A stretch of 64,000 bases of DNA. Origin: Fodinibacter sp963763015. Lineage in GTDB: Bacteria; Actinomycetota; Actinomycetes; Actinomycetales; Dermatophilaceae. The DNA is taken from contig CAVXML010000010.1 of the NCBI GenBank assembly GCA_963763015.1, forward strand, positions 62,001-126,000, read 5' to 3'. The notes beneath the pieces were generated by a model, which saw only the letters and a program-made list of their open reading frames with translations, was not told the DNA's origin and made no database searches. Made by a program: the position numbers and the translations under genes. Within the stretch, counting starts at the first letter, position 1. The number at the start of each line of letters is the position of its first letter. Below, in pieces: positions 16,919 through 28,858 of the stretch.

Positions 16919-17545
16919 GTGACCCGGACCCCGCTGCCGCCCGACTTCTTCGCGCGCGAGGTCCTCGACGTGGCCCGGGACCTCCTCGGGTGCACGGTGA
17001 CCCACGCCGGCGTGACGGTCCGGCTGACGGAGGTCGAGGCCTATGCCGGGACGGCCGACCCCGGGTCCCACGCCTTCCGTGGCCGCTCGCCCCGGACGGA
17101 GGTGATGTTCGGGCCGCCCGGCCGGCTCTACGTCTACTTCACCTACGGCATGCACTTCTGCGCCAACGTCGTCACCGGGGTGGAGGGGACCGCATCGGCG
17201 GTGCTCCTGCGGGCCGGCGAGGTGGTCGAGGGCCACGACCTCGCCGGCCAGCGGCGTGGTGGCGTGCGGGAGCGTGAATGGGCGAGGGGCCCGGCCCGCC
17301 TGGCGACCACCCTCGACCTGCGACGCGACCACAACGGTCTGTGGCTGGTGGGCCCCCGCGCAGGGGCGCGGGTCGAGGCACCGACCTCCGCCGTGGACCC
17401 GGGACGCGTGCGTACCGGACCCCGTGTCGGGGTGAGCGGTGCTGGTGGCGACGGCGCGGCGTACCCCTGGCGGTTCTGGCTGGAGGGGGAGCCGACGGTC
17501 AGCGCCTACCGGCCGGGGCGGCCACGGAACCGTTCGCCAGTGTGA
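16919..17545 (+). CDS. DNA-3-methyladenine glycosylase, AAG/MPG family
   Basis: Base-excision repair enzyme removing alkylated purines. The 208 residues match the AAG fold: FFAREVLDVARDLLGC, the catalytic Glu region RLTEVEAYAG (around residue 40), DPGSHAFRGRSPRTEVMFG and the nucleotide-flipping region YVYFTYGMHFCANVV. Normal length for the bacterial family. The GTG start has no clear Shine-Dalgarno sequence but a CAGACT hexamer 7 nt upstream. Its stop overlaps the following lipoprotein gene (GTGA). Confidence 0.93.
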   Translation: MTRTPLPPDFFAREVLDVARDLLGCTVTHAGVTVRLTEVEAYAGTADPGSHAFRGRSPRTEVMFGPPGRLYVYFTYGMHFCANVVTGVEGTASAVLLRAGEVVEGHDLAGQRRGGVREREWARGPARLATTLDLRRDHNGLWLVGPRAGARVEAPTSAVDPGRVRTGPRVGVSGAGGDGAAYPWRFWLEGEPTVSAYRPGRPRNRSPV

Positions 17546-18213
17546 GACGTCGCACTGCCATGGGACTCGCGCGAACCCCCCGACCACTCCTGCTCCCCTC
17601 CGTCGCAGCCGTGCTCGTCGTGGTACTCGGCGGCTGTGGCAGCGCGGTGACCCCCGGGGGCGACACGGTGTCCGTCCCGACGGCGACCACAGCGGCGCCG
17701 CCCTCCCGGGTGCCGGCCGCCGAAGGGACCGTGACCGGGCAGGGCATGGTCCTCCAGGTCTCGGAGCGGACCCCGGTGCTGTGCCTGGGCCCGGTGCGCG
17801 AGTCCTTCCCACCCCAGTGCGACGGCACCCCACTGTCGGGCTGGGACTGGGACGCCGCGGGAGTGCAGGACGAGGCGGGCGACGGCGAGGTCCGCACCCG
17901 GTGGGGTACCTACGCCGTGACGGGGTTGTTCGACGGGCGCACGCTCGAGGTGACGGGCGCGGTCCCTCTCGCGTTGTACGACGTCGCCGTCTCACCGTCG
18001 CCCAGGCCCGTCGCCCCTCCCCGGCTGACCGAGGAACGGTGGACCGCGATCGAGGCAGCGGTCGCCTCGCTCCCGGGCATGCTCAGTGTGGTGCGCGAGG
18101 CGCCGGCCGGCCCGGTGCACCTGACCGTGGTCCACGACGACGGCTCGATCTCCGACTGGGTGACCGCCGCCTTCGGACCGGGAGCGGTGCTCGTCACCTC
18201 AGCCCTGCGCTGA
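17542..18213 (+). CDS. Secreted lipoprotein of unknown function
   Basis: A 223-residue protein with an Arg-rich N-terminus, a hydrophobic stretch (LLLPSVAAVLVVVLGG) and a lipobox ending in LGGC, so it should be a membrane-anchored lipoprotein. A Thr/Ala/Pro linker follows, then a globular region with four further Cys-poor beta-rich segments. I do not recognise a domain. The GTG at 17542 overlaps the glycosylase stop; an internal ATG at 17560 is the alternative start. Its 3' end overlaps the convergent adenosine deaminase gene by 15 nt. Confidence 0.75.
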   Translation: MRRRTAMGLARTPRPLLLPSVAAVLVVVLGGCGSAVTPGGDTVSVPTATTAAPPSRVPAAEGTVTGQGMVLQVSERTPVLCLGPVRESFPPQCDGTPLSGWDWDAAGVQDEAGDGEVRTRWGTYAVTGLFDGRTLEVTGAVPLALYDVAVSPSPRPVAPPRLTEERWTAIEAAVASLPGMLSVVREAPAGPVHLTVVHDDGSISDWVTAAFGPGAVLVTSALR

Positions 18214-19245
18214 CCGCCTCGCGTATGCCTCGATCTCTGCCCGCAGCCGGGTCCTGAGAGCTGGCGGCGCGAACGACGCGTCGATCGAGGCGACCGCCAG
18301 CTCGGTGACACCTGACTCGTCGAGGCCCAGCAGGGCGGCGGCGATCTCGTACTCACGACTCAGCGTCGTGCCGAACATCGGGGGGTCGTCGCTGTGCACG
18401 GTCACCAACACGCCGGCGTCGCGCATCGCGCGGATCGGGTGGTCCTCGAGGCACTCCACGACCCGGGTCGCGACGTTGCTGGTCGGGCACACCTCGAGTG
18501 GTACGCGGTGCTCGGCCAGGTGCTCCAGCAGCAGCGGGTCCTGGACGGACGAGGTGCCGTGGCCGATGCGCTCGGCACCGAGCAGGGTCAGCGCGTCCCA
18601 GATCGACTGCGGCCCGGTCGACTCCCCGGAGTGGGGCACCGAGTGCAGCCCCGCTGCCCTCGCCCGCGCGAAGTGCTCGCGGAACTGGGCGCGGGGCACC
18701 CCGATCTCCGGTCCGCCCAGCCCGAACCCCACGAGGGCCTCGGGACGGTGGTGGAGGGCGAACGACAGCGTGGCGTCGGCCGACGCCGGCCCGGCCTCAC
18801 CGGGGATGTCGTAGATCCACCGGAGGACGACGCCGTGGTCGCGCTCGGCCGCGACGCGCGCGTCCTCGATCGCCTCGGTGTACGCCTCGATGGGGATGCC
18901 GCGCACCACCGAGGTGAAGGGCGTCATCGTGAGCTCGGCGTAACGGACCTGCTGGGTGGCCAGGTCGCGGGCCACCTCGTACGTGAGGATGCGCACGTCG
19001 TCGGCCGTTCGCACGAGGTCGACGGTCGCGAGGTAGACCTCGATGAAGTGTGCGAAGTCGGTGAAGGTGAAGTACCGCGCAAGCGCCTCCGGATCCTTCG
19101 GCACCGGGCTGTCCGGGTGGCGCCCGGCCAGCTCGGACACGATCCGTGGCGACGCCGACCCGACGTGGTGCACGTGAAGCTCAGCCTTGGGCAGGCCCGC
19201 GATGAACGTCGAGAGGCCGGCTCCCGGTGCAGCGTCGGTGCTCAT
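18199..19245 (-). CDS. Adenosine deaminase-family protein
   Basis: A 348-residue metal-dependent amidohydrolase of the adenosine/AMP deaminase type. Seen: the N-terminal metal site KAELHVHHVGSAS, HSGE in place of the usual HAGE, RIGHGTSSV and the metal/proton-transfer region VHSDDPPMFGT. The HVH, GHG and DD residues are kept, so it is probably active, but HHVGSA replaces the classical HLDGS/HLEGT stretch near the substrate. The substrate could be adenosine or a related purine. Transcribed against its neighbours; ATG 19245 is the obvious start. Confidence 0.85.
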   Translation of the reverse strand: MSTDAAPGAGLSTFIAGLPKAELHVHHVGSASPRIVSELAGRHPDSPVPKDPEALARYFTFTDFAHFIEVYLATVDLVRTADDVRILTYEVARDLATQQVRYAELTMTPFTSVVRGIPIEAYTEAIEDARVAAERDHGVVLRWIYDIPGEAGPASADATLSFALHHRPEALVGFGLGGPEIGVPRAQFREHFARARAAGLHSVPHSGESTGPQSIWDALTLLGAERIGHGTSSVQDPLLLEHLAEHRVPLEVCPTSNVATRVVECLEDHPIRAMRDAGVLVTVHSDDPPMFGTTLSREYEIAAALLGLDESGVTELAVASIDASFAPPALRTRLRAEIEAYARRSAQG

Positions 19246-19303
19246 GGCGGGCCAGTGTGCCGGATGCCGCGGTGGGGCAGGTTCCCGGCGGCGGCGAGCG
19301 GCT

Positions 19304-19331
19304 CCCCAGTGTCCGCCCCCCAGTGTCCGCC
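19304..19331 (+). repeat. Tandem 14-bp direct repeat
   Basis: CCCCAGTGTCCGCC occurs twice back to back (19304-19317 and 19318-19331) in the 192-nt gap between the divergent adenosine deaminase and tyrS genes. It could be a pair of regulator sites or a slippage duplication. Confidence 0.6.
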
Positions 19332-19437
19332 GGGCAGATGGTCGGGGCGTGGCGCGACGGTGCGTGGCAGGCTGTGGCGGGCGCACGGCATCCGGCCGAT
19401 CGGCGCGGAGAACCGGCACCACCGAAGGGAACGACCA

Positions 19438-20706
19438 GTGGGCGACATCCTCGACGAGCTGCAGTGGCGGGGGCTGGTGGCGCAGTCCACCGACGAGTCC
19501 GCGCTGCGCCAGGCACTCGCCGACGGGCCGATCACGGCGTACTGCGGGTTCGACCCGACGGCGCCCTCCCTGCACCTCGGCAATCTCGTCCAGCTCATCG
19601 TGCTGCGCCACCTCCAGCGGGCGGGTCACCGGGTCATCTGCCTCGTGGGCGGGTCGACCGGGCTCATCGGCGACCCTAAGCCGACGTCCGAGCGCGTGCT
19701 CAAGAGCAAGGAGCAGACCGCGGAGTGGGTGGCGAACATCCGGCGGCAGGTCGAGCCCTTCCTGGCGTCGGACGGAGCGAACCCCGCGGTGTTCGTCGAC
19801 AACCTCGACTGGACGGCCCCGCTGTCGGCCCTGGACTTCCTGCGCGACGTCGGCAAGCACTTCCGGGTCAACCAGATGATCAAGAAGGAGGCGATCGCGG
19901 CCCGGCTCAACAGCGACGAGGGCATCTCGTACACCGAGTTCAGCTACCAGCTCCTCCAGGGCCTGGACTACCTCCAGCTGTACCGGAGCTTCGGGTGCAC
20001 CCTCCAGACCGGGGGCAACGACCAGTGGGGCAACCTCACGGCCGGCTCGGACCTCATCCACCGTGTCGAGGGGGTGTCCGTGCACCTCCTGACAACCCCG
20101 CTGCTCACCGACAGCTCGGGCGAGAAGTTCGGCAAGAGTGCCGGGAACGCCATCTGGCTCTCGCCGGAGATGACGAGCCCCTACGCGTTCTACCAGTACT
20201 GGCTCAACGTCGAGGACGCCTCCGTGGTGACCCTGCTCAGGGTCTTCACCGACCGCACCCCGGACGAGGTCGCAGAGCTCGAGCGGCAGGTGGCCGAGGA
20301 ACCGTTCCGGCGGGCGGCGCAGCGCACCCTTGCCGCCGACGTGACCACCCTGGTGCACGGACAGGCCGCGACGGAGGCGGTGCAGGCTGCCAGCCAGGCG
20401 CTCTTCGGCAAGGGTGACCTGCGCGGGCTCGACGCTCGCACGCTGGCGGACGCCACGGCCGAGCTGCCGGGAGGCACCGTCCACGTCGGGATGAGCGTGG
20501 TCGACGCCCTGGTGGCCGTCGGCCTGGTCGAGTCGCGAAACGCTGCGCGCCGAGCGATCGGTGAGGGCGGGGCGTCGGTGAACGGAGAGAGAGTGGCCGA
20601 CGAGGAGCGGGTGCTGGGTCCTGGCGACTTGTTGCACGGGCAGGTCGTCGTCCTGCGGCGGGGCCGGAAGGCGCTCGCCGCTGGTCGTCCGGGTGGGGGT
20701 GCCTGA
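19438..20706 (+). CDS. tyrS: Tyrosine--tRNA ligase
   Basis: Class I synthetase charging tRNA-Tyr, 422 residues, bacterial type. The ATP-binding HIGH variant is HLGN (residues 46-49), the KMSKS variant is KFGKS, and the Tyr-binding region is YCGFDPTAPS. A C-terminal S4 RNA-binding domain (about residues 355-415; VESRNAARRAIGEGGASVNG) is complete. GTG 19438 is chosen because it gives the family N-terminus. It lies 730 nt upstream of the rRNA operon, the same order I recall in other actinobacteria. Confidence 0.96.
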   Translation: MGDILDELQWRGLVAQSTDESALRQALADGPITAYCGFDPTAPSLHLGNLVQLIVLRHLQRAGHRVICLVGGSTGLIGDPKPTSERVLKSKEQTAEWVANIRRQVEPFLASDGANPAVFVDNLDWTAPLSALDFLRDVGKHFRVNQMIKKEAIAARLNSDEGISYTEFSYQLLQGLDYLQLYRSFGCTLQTGGNDQWGNLTAGSDLIHRVEGVSVHLLTTPLLTDSSGEKFGKSAGNAIWLSPEMTSPYAFYQYWLNVEDASVVTLLRVFTDRTPDEVAELERQVAEEPFRRAAQRTLAADVTTLVHGQAATEAVQAASQALFGKGDLRGLDARTLADATAELPGGTVHVGMSVVDALVAVGLVESRNAARRAIGEGGASVNGERVADEERVLGPGDLLHGQVVVLRRGRKALAAGRPGGGA

Positions 20707-20848
20707 TCCGGCCGCCTCCGCCCGGGATGCTCACGCCGCCGTGCCGCTCGCGGGCGTCGGCCGGGGCCGCGCCCTTGGGGAATGCCGCCGTCCCGATCCA
20801 CGTTTGGGACCTACGGTGACGAGTGATCGGCTGAACGGGAGGGCGGAT

Positions 20849-20877
20849 TTGTACCGCCCAGGCGAGTCGTCTACTGT
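20849..20877 (+). promoter_or_regulatory. rRNA operon upstream promoter (P1)
   Basis: TTGTAC at 20849-20854 and TACTGT at 20872-20877 are separated by 17 bp, a good sigma-70-type pair. It is about 550 nt upstream of 16S in the 724-nt leader between tyrS and 16S. Confidence 0.6.
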
Positions 20878-21106
20878 TGCCGACGTCAGCCCGAGAGGGA
20901 GGAACGGACGCCAAGCGGCCGGGTGCGAACCCAGCCCCAAGCAGGCCGGTCCCACGAGCTGAACCCCACTCCCAGCACGGACGCTGAGGGCCCGCTGTGG
21001 CCCTCCTCGCCGAGGTGGAGCAGCCCCTGACGGGGTGCTACAGTGGGGTCCCCGCAGAGATCCAAGCGCGATCACAGGCCGGCCGCTCAGAGAGCGGTTC
21101 ACGGAT

Positions 21107-21136
21107 TTGACGCCCAAGCAAGGACGCGGGTAAGTT
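21107..21136 (+). promoter_or_regulatory. rRNA operon downstream promoter (P2)
   Basis: TTGACG at 21107-21112 and TAAGTT at 21131-21136 are 18 bp apart. The TTGAC-N18-TAAGTT arrangement is typical of actinobacterial rrn promoters. A further TACAGT (21039-21044) lies between P1 and P2 but lacks a convincing -35. Confidence 0.65.
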
Positions 21137-21226
21137 TGAACAGTTGCCTCACCGCGACTGGGAGAGCGACAACAGGAAGCCCCGACGACGAGCTCGCTGA
21201 GCGAGGCGTTGGTGCGCGTCCGAACC

Positions 21227-21258
21227 TTGAGAACTCAACAGCGTGTCAAAAATCGATG
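21227..21258 (+). promoter_or_regulatory. rrn leader boxA-like element and pre-16S processing arm
   Basis: TTGAGAACTCAACAGCGTG (21227-21245) resembles the actinobacterial boxA/antitermination leader; a related TTGAGAACTACACAGTG recurs before 23S at 23258. The adjoining GTGTCAAAAATCGATG (21243-21258) can pair with CATCGATTATTTGGCAC (23035-23051) after 16S, forming the expected long-range RNase III stem. The rest of the leader also has a GAGA-tetraloop hairpin at 21342-21370. Confidence 0.6.
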
Positions 21259-21430
21259 CCAATTAACCTCGTCACGTCGTGACGCGGACCGGCCACCAGG
21301 CCGGCGAGCACAATGACGTACGAAATTTCCTTTGGTTGACAACGAACAACAGCGAGAGCTGGTTGTTCGTGCTCAGCCAGTGAAACAACCCTCCAAGGGT
21401 AACGATTTCTCGGTTCGCCGAGAGTCACAC

Positions 21431-26420
<4,990 letters not shown>

Positions 26421-26499
26421 ACACCCATAGATTTCATGCGTGTTCGCGTCCACTGTGCAGTTCCCGAGATACGGTCGGGACGACTGACATCTCCATAGA

Positions 26500-26618
26500 G
26501 TTTCGGCTGTCATAGCGAAGGGGAAACGCCCGGCTCCATTCCGAACCCGGAAGCTAAGCCCTTCAGCGCCGATGGTACTGCACTGGTGACGGTGTGGGAG
26601 AGTAGGACGCAGCCGGAC
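26500..26618 (+). rRNA. rrf: 5S ribosomal RNA
   Basis: About 119 nt. Contains CATAGCGAAGGGGAAACGCC, CCGAACCCGGAAGCTAAGC and GGGAGAGTAGGACGC, all standard 5S blocks, with complementary ends (GGCTGTC and GCAGCCG). It follows 23S after an 80-nt spacer that carries the 3' arm of the pre-23S stem. Confidence 0.95.
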
Positions 26619-26627
26619 ATACCTTCC

Positions 26628-26661
26628 AGAAGGGGCCCACCGCATTCGGTGGGCCCCTTCT
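26628..26661 (+). terminator. rRNA operon intrinsic terminator
   Basis: A perfect 15-bp stem (AGAAGGGGCCCACCG and its complement) with a 4-nt loop CATT begins 10 nt after 5S. It is followed by TCGTGTTTGC, a weak T-rich tail. The strength and position fit the end of the rrn transcript. Confidence 0.85.
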
Positions 26662-26839
26662 CGTGTTTGCTGGAGTGCGATTTCCCTGGTGGCCCTTTCC
26701 GGGTCGAGCGGCGGAGCCCCCAAGTCCGTACCGTCGATCCGTAGACTGGCCGGGCCCGACGGCATCCGGTGGCCCGGTGCCCGAGAGCTGGCTGCCTGCC
26801 GGCTGCCGCAGGGCCCACCACCGAGGAGCTGAGTCACCC

Positions 26840-27859
26840 GTGTCCGACGAGAACAAGGGTCGCCCTGACGGGTCCGGCGACCAGCCGGCCGAGCGGTCCG
26901 GAGGGCAGCGACCACCGCGGGCCGGTCCTGGACCCCAGCGCGGCGGTGCTGGGGCCGGAGGACGGTCCGGACAGCGTGCCGTGGGACACCGTTCCGGGGC
27001 GCCGAGCACTCGCTCCGGGCCTCGCCGCGGTACGGGGCCGGATGCCCGGTCGCGCCCCGAGGACCGTGGTGGTAGCCGGCTGGCCCCGAGGGGGCCTCGG
27101 CTGCCCGAGCCGCGGATCGCCGAGGGGGTCACCGGCAAGGAGCTGGACCGATCCGTGCACGCCGAGCTGCGGACCCTGTCGAAGGACAATGCCGAAGGGG
27201 TGGCGCAGCACCTCGTGATGGTCGCCGCCCAGCTCGAGGCGGGTGACCTCGACGCCGCCCTGGCCCATGCCGAGACGGCGGTGCGCCGGGCAGGCCGGGT
27301 GGCGGCCGCTCGCGAGGCCCTGGGTCTGGTGGCCTACCGACGTGGCGACTTCGCCCGAGCCCTCACCGAGTTCCGCACCGCACGTCGACTCAGTGGTTCC
27401 TCCCACCTCCTACCGCTCATGGTCGACTGCGAGCGCGGGCTGGGCCGACCGGAAAGGGCCCTGGACCTTGCGGCCTCTCCCGAGGCGGCTGCGCTCGGCG
27501 AGCAGGAGCGAACGGAGCTGGCCATCGTCGTCGCCGGGGTCCGGCGCGACCTCGGGCAGGACGACGCCGCGTTGCTCGCCCTCCAGGTTCCCGCCCTCCG
27601 GCGAGGGAGCACGCCCGGGGTCCACCGCCTGCACTACGCCTATGCCGATGCCCTGGTCGCTCTCGGGCGACCCGAGCAGGCGCGGGAGTGGTTCGTCAAG
27701 GCGGCGGCTGGCGACACCGAGCAGGAGACTGACGCCGTGGAGCGGCTGGAGGAGCTCGACGGCATCATCGTCACCGACCTGGGTGACGACGAGGCGGACC
27801 CCGGCGTCACGGCACCGCCCCGGGACCCGACGGATGGCGGGGACGGGCTCTCGGAGTGA
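26840..27859 (+). CDS. Tetratricopeptide-repeat protein
   Basis: A 339-residue cytoplasmic protein. The first 95 residues are disordered, rich in Gly/Arg/Pro/Ser. The rest is alpha-helical with TPR-like helix pairs (AAREALGLVAYRRGDFARAL, HYAYADALVALGRPEQAREW). It ends in an acidic Asp/Pro-rich tail. TPR proteins act as protein-binding scaffolds; no partner is suggested by the sequence. GTG 26840 follows GAGGAG. Overlaps the next gene by GTGA, and the pair begins the tlyA-nadK-recN region. Confidence 0.75.
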   Translation: MSDENKGRPDGSGDQPAERSGGQRPPRAGPGPQRGGAGAGGRSGQRAVGHRSGAPSTRSGPRRGTGPDARSRPEDRGGSRLAPRGPRLPEPRIAEGVTGKELDRSVHAELRTLSKDNAEGVAQHLVMVAAQLEAGDLDAALAHAETAVRRAGRVAAAREALGLVAYRRGDFARALTEFRTARRLSGSSHLLPLMVDCERGLGRPERALDLAASPEAAALGEQERTELAIVVAGVRRDLGQDDAALLALQVPALRRGSTPGVHRLHYAYADALVALGRPEQAREWFVKAAAGDTEQETDAVERLEELDGIIVTDLGDDEADPGVTAPPRDPTDGGDGLSE

Positions 27860-28809
27860 GCGCCCCCGGCTCGTTGGCCGCTCGGTACGACGCCGTGGTG
27901 TGCGACCTCGACGGCGTGGTGTACCGCGGTCCTGTCGCGATCCCGTATGCGGTCGAGGCGCTCACCCGCCTCGACCTCCCCGTCGTGTATGCAACGAACA
28001 ACGCCTCCCGGGCACCCGAGGACGTCGCGGTGCACCTCACGTCACTGGGGCTGCCCTGCGACGCCACCGCCGTGGTGACGAGCTCCCAGGCGGGCGCCTG
28101 GGTTCTCTCGGACCGGATCGCTCCGGTCACTCCGGTGCTGGCCGTCGGCGGCCCCGGGGTCGCGGCAGCGTTGCGGGACGCGGGGTTCGTCCCGGTCGTG
28201 CCCACCGACGTCAGGGTCTCGGGCATCCGGCCGGCTGCGGTCCTCCAGGGGTACGGGCCCGACGTCACGGCCACGGACCTTGCCGAAGCGGCCTACGCCG
28301 TTCAGGGTGGAGCCCTGTGGGTCGCCACCAACACCGACGCCACCCTTCCCACCGACCGCGGGGTCGCTCCGGGCAACGGATCCCTCGTCGACGCGGTGCG
28401 CAACGCCGTCGGGCACCCGCCCCACCTGGTCGCCGGGAAGCCAGCCCCTCCGCTCTACCTGCTCTGCGCCGAGCGCCTGGGCCTGGACGTCCGTCGCGTC
28501 CTCGCGGTGGGGGATCGCCTGGACACCGACATCGAGGGCGCCGTCGCGGCGGGCATGGACTCGCTGCTCGTGCTGACCGGCGTCGACGACCTGGCGGCCG
28601 CCCTCTTCGCTCCGCCGACCCGCCGGCCGACCCTGGTCGCGCCTGACCTCCGAGCGCTGCACGCAGACCCGGGCGCCAGCGGCGTCCTGGCGCTCTCGTC
28701 GGCTGTCTCGGCGGTCCACCGCGCGAGGGACGCCGGTGTCGACGCTGCGCACGTCCAGGAGTTCGTCTCGCAGGCAGAAGTGCTGCTCCGCCGGGTGGCA
28801 CCCGGGTAG
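27856..28809 (+). CDS. HAD-superfamily (IIA, NagD-like) phosphatase
   Basis: A 317-residue haloacid dehalogenase-type phosphatase. Motif I is DLDGVVYRG with the nucleophile Asp; motif II lies in the YATNNAS region; motif III/IV include KPAPPLY and VGDRLDTDIEGA. The layout is that of subfamily IIA (NagD, 4-nitrophenylphosphatase, phosphoglycolate phosphatase). The substrate is unknown. GTG 27856 overlaps the TPR gene. The C-terminal 80 residues beyond the HAD core are Ala-rich and not recognised. Confidence 0.88.
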   Translation: MSAPGSLAARYDAVVCDLDGVVYRGPVAIPYAVEALTRLDLPVVYATNNASRAPEDVAVHLTSLGLPCDATAVVTSSQAGAWVLSDRIAPVTPVLAVGGPGVAAALRDAGFVPVVPTDVRVSGIRPAAVLQGYGPDVTATDLAEAAYAVQGGALWVATNTDATLPTDRGVAPGNGSLVDAVRNAVGHPPHLVAGKPAPPLYLLCAERLGLDVRRVLAVGDRLDTDIEGAVAAGMDSLLVLTGVDDLAAALFAPPTRRPTLVAPDLRALHADPGASGVLALSSAVSAVHRARDAGVDAAHVQEFVSQAEVLLRRVAPG

Positions 28810-28811
28810 CG
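28806..28811 (+). promoter_or_regulatory. Putative -10 (TAGCGT) for the Lys/Ala-rich protein
   Basis: TAGCGT overlaps the stop of the HAD gene and lies 48 nt before ATG 28859, which has its own GAGGA ribosome binding site. Suggests an internal promoter for a conventional leadered mRNA. Confidence 0.35.
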
Positions 28812-28858
28812 TGGCTGCACGGACGGTCGACCGTGGCCGCCGATACCGAGGAGGATCC

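Noticed and set aside
21336..21341. TTGACA close to 16S considered as another rrn promoter
   Set aside because: No -10 lies 16-19 nt downstream; the stretch flanks a GAGA-tetraloop hairpin of the processed leader.
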